Source: Volvox africanus
Taxonomy: Eukaryota; Chlorophyta; Chlorophyceae; Chlamydomonadales; Volvocaceae
Assembly (NCBI GenBank): GCA_030268105.1
Contig: BSDZ01000008.1
Location: 1,674,001 to 1,738,000, forward strand
Reading direction: 5' to 3'
Length of the DNA: 64,000 bases
The notes under the pieces were generated by a model, which ran no database searches, was not told where the DNA came from, and saw nothing but the letters and a program-made list of their open reading frames with translations. Positions 35,867 to 48,900 of the stretch are shown here, piece after piece; the stretch's first letter is position 1; every line of letters begins with the position of its first letter. Both the position numbers and the translations under genes were made by a program.

Positions 35867-36971
35867 CTACATGGATCTGGAAATGGCAACAATGGCAACA
35901 TACTTCATAGTGGTAGGTAATGGACAAAACAGCAGCAGCGCGTGGCTGCAAAACGACGCCACAAGGAATACCGGATTGATTGTCAAGGAATGAAGTGGAG
36001 GCAAGAAATAAAGAAAACAAAACATAATAAACTAATAAGAACCATAATAATAACAAGAATAACAAGAATGACAATAGTGAGAAGAGTAAGAAGAACAAGA
36101 AGAAACAAGAAGAACAAGAAACAAACCCTACATGATTAAGAAAGATAGATAGATTAACAAAAAAAGTAAATGATAGACAATAAAGCGCGTCACCGACCTT
36201 CTGGAACCGTTGTACTTGCACTCCTGCGCCCGACGCACGCAATCGTCCAGGGTTTCGTCGGTTGCCTGACAATCCAGGTTGGAGTAGAGCACCTTCATAT
36301 CACTGGGACCTTGAGGGAATGGGTTGCCGTACACAGTGCCGTTCATGAGACGTCCTTCCGAGCTCACTGCTGCACCGTTGGGAAAGCCCATCAGCCTGCT
36401 TCGCCGCGAGCATCACATACACACACACACACGGGAGACATTCGGTTGGATTCAACGTTCATCTAGTCCATGATCCATGTCTCCTTGCATTTAAAGCTAT
36501 GCTAGGCAAGGGGGTCGAACGCGCGAGTGTCGGCTTCCAAGCCGGAAGAGGCACGGAACCCCAGTGCCGTGCAATGGCTATGACCGCCGTTGGCAGTTTA
36601 AGAGGCACATACGCATACACATACACATACTCATACCCCATACATGGTAAGATATCTCCCCCCACCTCCTGCCGTTCCCCATCCTCCCTCAGGGCCTCCC
36701 GCGGCGCAACTGCGCCCCCCCCCTCCCACCACCACCTTCTCCTCCTCCTCCTCCCCCACCTCCCCCTCCTCCCCCACCTCCCCCAACCTCCTCCTCCTTT
36801 GCTCTTCCCCCTGCTCCTCCAGGTAACTTCACCTGCACACCAGCCTTGCATCAGTGTCATCCCAGTCTGTGTCGCAAATAGTGCCCCACACGACGCTCCG
36901 GCAAACCTGCACGGTCCCCTCCTGGCGCGACCTCCCGCCCACCAACCGCACTGCCCCAGCCTTGCCGCCAC
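35867..36971 (-). CDS. Gene C exons 29-31: SRCR domain 7 and C-terminus
   Basis: Exons 36833-36971 and 36198-36395 encode GAVRLVGGRSRQEGTVQVC, VWGTICDTDWDDTDARLVCR/LMGFPNG (phase-2 intron), LDCQATDETLDDC and ECKYNGSR. The terminal exon 35867-35945 is less certain: it follows a long pyrimidine tract and TTTTGCAG, gives HALLLFCP with the Cys in the expected place, and ends at TAG (35867-35869) after a hydrophobic stretch. An alternative last exon farther left cannot be excluded. Confidence 0.7.
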
Positions 36972-39900
36972 CTGAGGGTGCGGGATCACGCGGGGGGATG
37001 TGTTTCAAGCTCAAGTGAATGGCTGGATACACTTGGTACGGAGGAGTGACCGCAATATCAACAAGTTTGGACTATCATGAGCGTATTTAGCTAGCATCCA
37101 CCTAATGCACGCGTACCAATATTCCTGTGTACGGCACTCACATCCGTATTGCTTGATGGGCTTGGGGCCACCACAAGCCACCGCTGTGGAATAGAGGGCA
37201 AGCGGAGGGCGAGGAAGGAGTGGGGTATGTACAGCCGGTAACGTACAGATGTACATATGAACACACGCATCCACACGCACATACGCACAAATTGAAGCCA
37301 CGTGAGCACGCCTTAGGGGTTGATGAGCTTCAAGGGGGGCTATGCCCCCTCACGCACCTTTCTCTCCCCCTTCCCGCTGCGGAATGGATAGAGTGCTTAG
37401 GTAGTCTTTTCGTCAACGGGGGAACCAATAAAAGTAAAGGGGGTAGTAATGTTCACTCACCTACGTCCGCACGGTGGGTGCACCGAGACGTGCTAGACCA
37501 GCAATCACCCATGAAGTTTGGGGTCGCGGCACACACCATGTTGTGCAGCCAGATGGGCATGTTGGGCGGGTTTGGCTGGAAGCTGTAGTACATTCCGTCG
37601 TACCCGTAAAACGGAATCATGGGATCTGTTATAGGGGACCCGTCCTTGTACCCCAGCACCCTGCATACCACCCAAAACCATGCGTGGCAAGATGCCGTAA
37701 GCGTGCCCGGTTAACCAAATGGAATGAGGATACATATACATATATATGCATATACACATCTGTATTAATATACCATTCTTATTTATTGTAATTATTTATA
37801 ATGATAAAGATGGTGAAGATTTAATATTAATACCAATGTCTGCATCCACTCATCTTACACACATACGCACACAAAAAATATCGCACATTTGGATGCTTAT
37901 CATGGGGATGGGGATGGGATGGGGATGGGGATGGATGTTCACCCCTCTTATTTATACGGACCCCAACCGCCAACAACTAACGGTAATTAGAAATTACATA
38001 TTACATATCTACAGTGCACTTACTTGCACACCATCATCGCTACCTCCGGTCGCAGCGGCCGCCCGCACACAGAGCCCCACTTCAGGAACCCCGTGCCGTC
38101 GTCCCCACAGAACTGCAGCATCCCCGCCCCGTCCGCGACGCTGCCAGCCAGGCGGATGCCTCCCTCCAGGCCACCTGAGCGGGGGACAGAAAGAGGGAGA
38201 GGGCCAGAGGGTCAAAGACTGGAAAAATGCTGAAAATGTGTCCGTATGTGTACACAATATTTATTCATTTAATTTATTTGCATGGCAGGTTAAGAAGATG
38301 CCCGAGCTCGAAGCAGTATAGATATTGAAAGTCAATGTGTTATCGAGCAGCTGGAGGTCTGCCGAGTCTGCTTGTACTGGTGGCATGCAAGAAACTGAAG
38401 ATCAAACCGCACAGCCATACAGCAACATAGGTCTGGGTCTAGGATATACTCGGTTTGGCGGGATGACTTACATGGCTCCAGGAGTGGGGGGGCCGGCGAC
38501 GGAGGCGGGGGAGGCGGCCGCGCCGGTGGGGGAGGCTTTGGCCTAAGCGGCGGTGGCCGGAGCTGCGGCGGCGGCGGCGACTTGGGGGAAGGCGGGGGTC
38601 TGGGAGACGGCGGACTGCGATAGCTTGGCGGCTGCCGTACGACAGGAGATGGTGGAAGCGGACGCGGCGGCGTTGGTGGCGGCGGAGATGGGGGAGGCGG
38701 CGGCGGATGCACTTGAGGTGGCGGTGGCGGTGGTAATGCTGGCGGCGGTGGAGGTGGTGGAGGAGGAGGCGGTGGTGATGGAGGTGGCGGCGGCGGTGGT
38801 TGCGGTGGCAATGGCACGTCCGGAGGGGGTGGCGGCGACGGCAGAAGTGGCAGCGGTTGTGGTGATGGTGGCGGCGGCGGTGGTGGTGACGGTAAGGATG
38901 GCGCTCGCGGCGGTGAGGATGGTGGAGGAGGCGAAGGCGATGATGGAGCCGGCGGTGGCGGCGGCGGTGGCGGCGGGGGTGGCGATGGCGGTGGCGGTGG
39001 TGGTGGAGGCGAAGGCGATGACGGAGTCAGTGGTGGAGTCGGTGGTGGCGGTGGTGGGGGTGGGGTTGGCGGCAGCGGCACGTTAGGAGGGGTTGGCGGC
39101 CAGGGCGGAAGTGGCGGTGGATGTGGTGATGGTGGCGTTGGCGGCGTTGGCGGTTGTGGCGGCGTTGGCGGCGGCGGAGATGGTGGAGGAGGCGGAGGCG
39201 ATGGCGGAGTCAGTGGTGGAGCAGGTGGTGGAGCAGGTGGTGGAGCAGGTGGTGGCGGTGGTGAGGGTGGGGGTGGCGGCAGCGGCACGTTAGGAGGGGT
39301 TGGCGATGGTGGCAGAAGCGGCGGTGGACGTGGCGATGGTGGCGGTGGCGGCGGTGGAGATGGTGGAGGAGGCGGAGGCGATGGCGGAGTCAGTGGTGGA
39401 GCAGGTGGTGGAGCAGGTGGTGGAGCAGGTGGTGGAGCAGGTGGTGGAGCAGGTGGTGGCGGTGGTGGGGGTGGGGGTGGCGGCAGCGGCACGTTAGGAG
39501 GGGTTGGCGATGGTGGCAGAAGCGGCGGTGGACGTGGCGATGGTGGCGGTGGCGGCGGTGGAGATGGTGGAGGAGGCGGAGGCGATAACGGACTCGGTGG
39601 AGGTGGTGGCGGCGGCGGCGGTGGCAGCGGCACCTCCGGAGGGGGCGGAAATGGCGGCGGCGGCTGTGGCGACGACGGTGGCAGCGGCGATGGCAGCGGC
39701 GGGGACGCTGGCAGTGTTGGAGGGGGTGGACGAGGCGGCGGCGAGGATGGAGTCAGGGGTGGCGGTGGCAGCGGCGAGGGTGGCGGCGGCGGCGGCGGCG
39801 GAAGTTGCGGCGGGTGTGGTGAAGGCGGTGGCGGTGGCAATGTCAAGGGCGGGGGGGATGATGGAATCAGTGGAGATGGTAGAGTCGGTTTCGGCAGTGG

Positions 39901-42900
39901 CAGCGGGAATCTAGGATTCGGCGGCGTCAATGACGGCGGCCGAATCGGTGCCGGCGAGGGGGGCTGCTTTGAAGTTGGCGCACGTCGTGGTGGCAACCGC
40001 GGTGATGGGGGCGACGGCGGCGGCGGTAACTCGTCCCAAAGACACCTCAGACTGACGTCCATCCTGCAGGCCACGCCGGCATGGCATTACGAGCACACAG
40101 AACTAGTTAAAACGAACCGCGGTTATAATGGCCAACGGTGCAACTTAACAATCATCACGAGCAGTTCCACGTAATAAACTAGTAATACATTCTAGGCTTC
40201 CACCATCCAGCTCGTAACCAACCAACGACCCAACCAACCAACCAACCAACACTAACATTCACGAACAACAAAGACATATGCGCACACGCGCACGTACGAC
40301 AATGCAAGTAAGTTTGGTAACGATTTTTACTTACGCGTGCGTGCACTTGCTGTCGTACATGTCGTATGCACACAGCGTCAGCCTGTCCTCCTTGCCAGTG
40401 CAGCTCAGGTTGAACATATTGATTGGTTGTTTGGCGGTCAAGACGTTGTAGTTTGCCGGCAGACTTGACGCCACGACCAAGCCGGATACAAAACCGAAAT
40501 GCCTTATAGGACATATACGGATCCAGATGTGGATTCCTTCTTAGATAAATTGGATTTTGGATATCCAAAAAACAGAAAAATGACAACAGATACTTACAAC
40601 TATTATTACATAAGGACTTAGCTTGAAGTGATGCACAGCCGCGTCGCGGCATTCGTATGGCTAACGGTGAATGCGCAAAAGGCCCATGGGCCTCAGCCAT
40701 GCAGTGATAGTGCATGTCATACGAGCTATAATTCTATAATTCCTTTATTTCTATAAGTTTATAATTCTATCTGTCTTAATACAACCGATACATTAAGCTT
40801 TGTAAATTATTTTTGCATATCCTCATCTGCTCTGCTCTGCTCAGGCATATACGTCGCCTCCAGTGTTGTATCTTTTGCCCAAAGGCGCTCCAGGAAAGGG
40901 CTCCAATCAGCGCGTTAACAACAGATCGTCAGGAATAATAAAAATTCATTACCCTTATACCGCATCACGACAATACTTTCGCTACTTATGATTTAAGGAC
41001 ACGCATATATACGTGGGAGCTCGGGGGATGTGACATGCTCCACGGCGAGCGCAGGTACGGCAAGGACATACACAACACCACGCGTACACCTACCCACCTG
41101 CAAGCCACCCTCGCGTCGTCTAACCCAAAGCCTCTGTTGCATACCTGAAGAGATACAGTGGAGGACACATTGACGCCGTTTCACATACAAATGTAGTACG
41201 AAAGTTAAAATATTTTTTGTTAGATGTGTATTCATATGTACTGCCATCTATCGTGCACCGAATGGTGGGTTCAATAGGCACCTTTTAATGTACTGCATTT
41301 TTACAGCTGGGAAGGCAGCCACCTTTTTCGCCATACATATAAAAACGTCATCATACCCTGTCGTGATTACATTAAAATCATATGCTCTTAAGGAATAAAT
41401 CTATTTCTGACGTATCGTAAACTTTATTTGATTATTTCGTTTGAGGCAAATGGTGCGGTAGTGTACGACACTTTGCCCAACCCTGCAACGGCCCAAGTCA
41501 TGCACTCACCGTGCCCCAGCGGCCGTTCAGACAGATTTGTAAGATGCCCCTGTCGTACGCCAGCCTGCCGATGCTGTCCATGAGCCGTACCTGGCCGGGG
41601 TTATCACCTGCAGGTGGACGACAATGTATGACACATAATACGTGTTCAGGCACGACTGTTATGGCACGGCTAATATGCCCCTGGAGTTCCAGGTTCTACC
41701 CTGACCGAGAGCGGGCCATAGACCCAAAAATTAAGGGCAGGGTGCCCCCATGTCGATGGACGGTGACGACCCCAATTAAAGTGACCTGCGAGCTGACCAG
41801 TAGCGGAGTTGACGCCTTAGTTGATTCGGCAGATTCCGCTGGATGCTGGTGGTGGGTGCTGAACCTGGGAAATCCACTGATTTCGGAGAAGTCAGCATGG
41901 GAGACTGGATGAGGGTGCCCCGAAACACCGGAGAAGGTAGGGACTGCCAGGTTAGTGGCCACGGGTGATGTACCCCCCTATCCTACACACATAATACATG
42001 TGTGAATCTGTACGAGACCGTGAATCTTTTTAAGTTATGTCTCTTTCATTTCTTTATTCATATTTCTTTTTCCTTCCTTCCGCTCGTCTGAACAGCACGT
42101 TGGGACGAGTTCGTACGTCCTAAGCAGCATGGGTCCCGAGGCCTAGCCCCAGCCGCGGGAGGACACCTACAAGCGAACGTTCCGGTGGCCTTGATATCCA
42201 CCGGCGGCGGTGGTGGCCTGGGGCTGGACTGGCACTGTATTCCCACGTCGTTGCTGAGGGGTGAGCGGTCCAGCAGGCAGCAGGCAGCAGGGCGTCAAAG
42301 CAAGTTAATGATATAAAACACGTAAGCAATATGCTGTGCAGGACGGGCAGGCTGGCTAATGAGCAATCAAGCAGGAAGGCAGGAAGACACAGACACACAA
42401 ACAAATAAACTTGGACCGCTGAGCGTGGCGTGTACTTTACGTTGTCGTACGCGTTGTGTCGTACGAAAGATCTGTTGGGTTTGTACATAATTAATTCTAT
42501 CCGGTGGAACACTGAGTTCGGGTGCTGAAGCTGGCTCTGCTTAAGGTTGATTGCTAGATTAGGATCGCCTGCTTCCAATAACGCCGAAAAGAAGTAACTT
42601 GGGCCTTGCTTCGGCAGCCGAAAGACCAACAGGTATGGCGTTATTATGTTAATAAAAATGGAAGGGGAACAGGTGCAGCGCTGACAACGCCCAAAACACA
42701 TTGCTCACAAACTCACTCATGGGTATTGCATTTGCCCAAGTTGCTCGGTGACGCCAGCTGGGTGCACTCCCGCAAGCTTGACTCGTTACCTGCGCAAGAT
42801 ATAGTCGCGTTCCACGTGATGCTGTCCGGATCGCCCCGCGGCGCGATTCCTTGCTGTAAGCATTCGAAGAGAGAACGGCAAGAAGGCGTTCGTTGTAATA

Positions 42901-45900
42901 CGTTAGGGTTTTAGGTTAGAGTTTTAGGGGCATAGGGTTTGAGTTGAGGGTTTTAGCATACAGTACGACACACATACAAACACAAGATACTAATTCCGCG
43001 CACGTGCACACAAATAAACAAATACACACACGCGCGCAGCGCATCTCAATTGCCACTTATCCTCGTCAGCAAGTGTTAAATGCGCACAGCCACTAGTAAC
43101 TATTATTATTTAGTAGGCTTAGGGTTATCGACAGGTCAAATGTTTGCTTCCCCCGGCCACGTACAGATTGCGTATCGAAGTTTCGGAGCGCCGGCATGTG
43201 TGCGTTTACTCCTACCAGTTCATTGGAAACGTCCGAGAGGAGGTTAAGGCCCCTTTGTGGGGCCTTATGCGACAAAACGCGGTGGCATAAGAAATCCGTT
43301 AAGCCGATCACCGACCTCAATACTGCCAGCTCCCCGGTCAAACCCAACATCAGGGCATCAGGACCACCGCCTGTGGAACCTCATAACCCGCCACAATTGA
43401 GACTCACCGCAAGAACATAGCCAGTCCCAAAGCCCAGTTGCCTGCGGTCATGTGAATCATTAGGATGTTCTTTGCTCGGTGCTTGGGCATCGCGAGATCA
43501 GGCTTCCGTTAGTTCAGTGCACCAAGTTGTGAGGTAGGATACGGCGTACTTTGCCGTACATTGGACATCAATCCATGTCACGGTGTGGTTCCGGAGCCCC
43601 GGGAAATGAAAGGGAATTTTAGCGAAGGAATTATCTGTTAGCGGTTGCTTTGGGGCTGGTAAAACACATCTTAGCTCGTCCATAGTCCATAGGAGAACAA
43701 CGCTGGAAGATATAAACTGCCTGGCGGTTCCTGGAGCGCGTTTCCCGTCCCACACACTTCAATGTGGGATAAGGTCGTAAGTCGCAACACCGCCAACATC
43801 CCGTTGTCACCGGGGGTTCCTGAAAGCGCGTTCAATTTCACAAAATCAGACCTGCACACACCTTGCCATGTCACCGGTGACGCTCTCCGTTCTTATCCTT
43901 ACCACCTTTCTTTTCCTGTTATCCCACCTTACCTGCTTCCCAGAAGCAGGTAACAAAGACAGCAACATACCTGCATGCGACAGCCGCGGCGCGATCGCTA
44001 AAGCCGTAGCGGCAGAAAGTTCCCCATCGCCCCCTGCGACAGACCTCCAGACGGCCTGTTGAGTTCGTCGTACCGCCCCGCAGTCTTAGTTCATAATCTT
44101 CAGAGCCTGATCAGGCAGTCGGCAGCAGGATAGAAGGCATCGAGCTTGTTTCGAAAATATGGCACCGAATGCAATACGATATGACGCATTCTAGTTAAAC
44201 AATGCATGCAGCTGGCAACACATACATCATATTAAATCCTATAACACTAAAACCACACACACACACACACAAATATATATATCTATTTATTTATTACATA
44301 TACTGTTTGTGTACAAAATGTGGTTTAGCTTCGCACGTGCCATGTGATATGTCCCTCTCCTCTCCGTCGATCTAAAGCAGTAAATACACATCACATACAC
44401 ATACACATACACATACATACAAATCGTAGGAGGGAGCTACTATGGAAGCTACTTCTGCATACATGAGTAATTTGCATACTGTACAAACATGTAATAATCC
44501 TGGATTCAACGCATTGACCCATCCCTTGTATTAACCTTTAAAGCCGGCAGCTAAGGTGTGCCTTTTGTGTGCGGTGGTCGGGGAGCATTCGTGGCAAGAA
44601 CAGAACAGAAGGACTCGTGGCAAGGGAACACGAGGAACGACTCCAGGGAGACGAGCACCACCCCATGTCCACCTGATATCATTCATTTTACTACTGATAC
44701 TTACACGATTGTGCGGTGGAGGTGAAGTTGCCATTTGTGCACTGCACACCCGCCACCGCACCATAAGAACAGCCCGTGTCCTCCATGCCCCAGAAGCCGC
44801 AGGTTGTTAGTCTGAGCGGCCAGACATCGCGAATGATGGTGGGTAAGCTGCAATCCACCGCACTCATCCAGATCGGCTGATCTGTTGGGGAGAGAGACAG
44901 GGTGCACGGAACAGCTTTGAAAGGCACATGGTGTGAGATAGTGGACACTGACTTTTCGGGGGCTTTCAGAGGCTTTAATTCTAAACCCTTACAACCAAAC
45001 GCGTGTGTGTTTTTGAAGCTTGAGAGTAAAATACTACACAAGCCAAGCCGCTGCGCGGTTTAGCGCGACTTCTGCTGGAATCCAAAGGATGCAATCAACA
45101 TGTGGTGAGAACGTGCGAGGACTTGTTACTGCGTAATTCGTATCAGCAGATGCTTTCGGAGTACGAGGTGAACTTGTCTGAGCAGGCGTAAACGGTTGTC
45201 TGGCGGAGAGACCAGAGATTTAAAGTTTTTTGCAGCGAAATTCGACGGTTCATATGTCGCTAAGACTTCACCTGGAAGGGGATCCGCCGTCACCACGCGA
45301 CCCGCCTTGAAGCCCAGTTGCCGACACGCCACGGCCGCGTCCAGGTCTTCGAAGCCCGGCTCGCAGACGGCGCCCCACTGACCCATGTAACATACCTCCA
45401 GCCGACCCATGGATACGTTGGCCGCGCTTGCATAGGGCCCAATTAGCCGTAGTGCTCCGGAATCACCTGCAGGGTCCGTCCGTGACGATATGCTGGGGGA
45501 GGTGTAAATCGCTCCAGAGGGGGGGGGACATGGAACATGAAAATTTCGACTGTAAACCTGCGTATCATATCATATCATATCGATACATAAAACGCAATAT
45601 AATATATATATACACAATAACATGATACCCGGTCAGCAAGGCCCCTGATGCTTATTCCTGCAGGGCAAGTCGCCCACATACAGTGTATCAACCTTTCATA
45701 CACACGGTATATATGTATATATACATATACATATAAAATGGATATCATAATTTGACGGGGGTTGTTCAACAACTGTATTCCGTTTGGATGTGAAGAGGGG
45801 CGGATGTGCTTGAGTGATAAGGCCTCGGGAAAGGGGTGGAGGTCTTCTCTCTTCTGTTCTTATAAACCACGACTCACATCCCGTGATGGGGACGTACGGC

Positions 45901-48900
45901 ACCCCAGGTGTTGTACGTCGGGTGTTGGAGCACGCCGCGCCCGCGTCCGCCCGGTGACTGCAGGTTGGGGTGCCCAGGGACCCAAGAATGGGGCACGTCT
46001 TCAGCGAAGTTTCGGAGCCACTGCAGTTAACCTGTATTGCCGCCGTACGAATGTAGACAAAGGGTCCGGTTGATGAGGTGATGGGGTGAGTGGCTTCCTA
46101 CCTGGGAAACCAGAATGTTGAAGAAAAAAGGTTCCATGTGAGGCTATCTGGGAGATGTACGAGGATTTGTGGATATCTACGTTCCGTACAAAGGATCCAT
46201 ATATATATATAAACCCTAAGGGTGTTACACTATATGTGGGCGACCTGCTTTGAAAGGACAAGCACCGGGGCCCCTGACCGGGCCGCCGAACCACAGCGCA
46301 GGGGGTCTGGCCACGCGGCTTTGTCTGTCTTTATGTATGTAGGTGTATATTGATTGGTAGAGAATGAGAGAGCAAAAATATTGATTGATCCCTCGCTGAG
46401 CTGTCCAGTCCCTGAGGTCTGCTTTCCCAAACAACAACCTGATATATAAGCCGGAGCTCCTAAACTCTCCGTACGTATGAGGGTACGGCACGCATATCAA
46501 TTTACCTGATGCAACCAGATAACCATACCCTCAGGCCCCGGCGGGCTGGCACCATTAGCAATGACTCCCTTCAGTGCGATGCCGTACTGATATCCCAACT
46601 GTCGGCACACAACTGTCGCGTCAAGGTCGTCCCAACCGTCGTGACAAATACTGCGGCGGGGAGGAGGGGTAAAGGAATATAAGACAAAACGTTGAATGGT
46701 AATGACAATGGCAGACTGAGTGGCAGTGGCAGTGGCAGTGGCAGTGGCAGACTGAGTGGCAATGGCAGACGCGTGTTCGGGACAGAAACCCTAAACGTGT
46801 GCATGTGCTCCGGGAAGAGTGGAGGGAAGGCCCGTCTGTTAGGCATCACATCCACTGACTTAGTGCTCCCGTACATATAATAAACATACACATACACATG
46901 CACAATCGGGCAGGTACGGATCCCTCCCCCGGCGACCGGTATCCGGGTACACATGCGCGCGATCCCCCCCCGTTAAGTCACGTGGGCCCATCCCTGCCCG
47001 CCCCTCACCTGCCCCATTGGCCCCCGGTGCAGTACTCCACGCGCCCTTTGTCCACGCTGCTGCTGTCTCGCAACCGAACTGCACCCTCCTTGGTACCTGT
47101 ACGACATCAAACGATCAACTATCCGGTCATGTCAATCACAACGCCAACCACAACTTAAGTACTTTTGCGTCCATCTGTGCGTCCGTCTGTTCGCATCTTG
47201 TGTGCTAGACACAGATAGACACAGATAATCCATGTGCACATTTGAGTATGCAAGTTCCTCGAAAATCCCACCCATCCCCATCCCCTGAGCTTGAGCGCGA
47301 GAACACGAACAAAACAAACTCGCTCAAGCAAGTGCACGACTGTGATAAGGCCCGTTACGTTAACGAAGGACCACCCCATAACTCCCCGTGGCAGCGCCCT
47401 CCATCTACGCAAAACCTCGTGGACCCCATCCCCTGTCAGAATACACCGACACACCCCGCCCCCCCCCGACACGGCAGACCCCTCACATGGGTAGAGATCC
47501 ATTCCTGTCGCAGCTGCAGATGTGACATCGGCACCCTGCTCGTCCCAGCATGACACCTCCAAATCATCATCGCAGTACACGAAGTGTACGTCTCCGCTCG
47601 GACTGCTTCCCTGCTGGAATGGACAATCCCCCAGGCTGCAGCGCGATGTGAGTGGGGGCAAGAGGCCGGGGTTGGGGGGGAATGGGAGGGCGTGAGAGGA
47701 GGGAAAAGAACGGAGGGTAGGGCCTGGAGGGGGCCAGGTGCCCAGGAGGTTAGAGGTTAGGGAGGGAAGGGGCTTATTGGGCATAAGACGGTGACGTATG
47801 GAGTATGTGTGGAGTATGTGTGGAGTATGTGTGGAGTATGTAAGGAGTATGTAAGGAGTACACCTCCACCTCCACCTCCAGCTCCAGCTCCGCCCCAACG
47901 CGAGAAAAAACAAAGCATAATGAAACCAGTAAGATACGTTATCGCGAACCTTCGCCGCTATAACTGCGCCGGGACCCGGGTCAGTCAACGCAGTCAGTCA
48001 ACGTGAACATCCAACGATACAGATAATGGTGACTCTCCCTCGCTCATTCACTCTACCTGTATGGACAGCACTCCTCATACACACACCGGTTCCTCCTCAC
48101 ACACACACTCTCGCTTCTCCTCCGTATACACGAACTATCTCTCTCTAAATACACAAAGACTCCTCCCAAAACACACACGCACACATGCACACGTACGTAC
48201 GTACCTACGTACATATGTATGATGTACACACACGTACACACACCTTTCCTCTGTCCCTTCGCAGGCTGGATCGAGCCAGGCGATCTGATCGTCGTTTGGG
48301 GGGTACAGAACGCTAGTCATAATGCCTCCAGATGTGTAGCCCAGTTGTCTGGAATGAAAGGACAGCATCACACGGGGAAGAGAAGAGGAAGGAACGATGA
48401 GAGGGGACCTGCAGACAGCATTCTCGCGCGCGTGGCCCCTACATCTTCCCACCCAGCTCTATCCACGCAGACACATCGTTCGTTGAGGAAGTCACCCACC
48501 TGCAGACCACGGCGGCATTAGAATAGCTTTTCCGGCCTCCGGAGCAGATGAAGCCCCAAGTGCCAATCAGGCAAATCTCTGAGGCACACATGAGAGACGC
48601 CCGTACACTTTTAGATATCTGTCGTACGCATCGCTCCATATCATCCGCCATGAATGCAGAGGCGTGACATTATTACAACCGGCCGGTAATGTCCAACAAT
48701 TGGATATATCCAGAGATAACCCCTCCGATGGACATGAGCTTTCGATACAGCTGATGGGCATTGTGTGTGTCTGCTAAAGCTAGATGAGGTAGGACCTGTC
48801 CAACAGAAAATCCCTGTGTACGGGTCGAGTATCTTTGTACGACTTGGATACCTATGTACGACTAGGGTATCTATGTACGGGCAGGACATCTTTGTACGGG

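Noticed and set aside
38553..39914. Several plus-strand Ala/Val-rich frames
   Set aside because: Shadows of the gene C Pro-rich exon.
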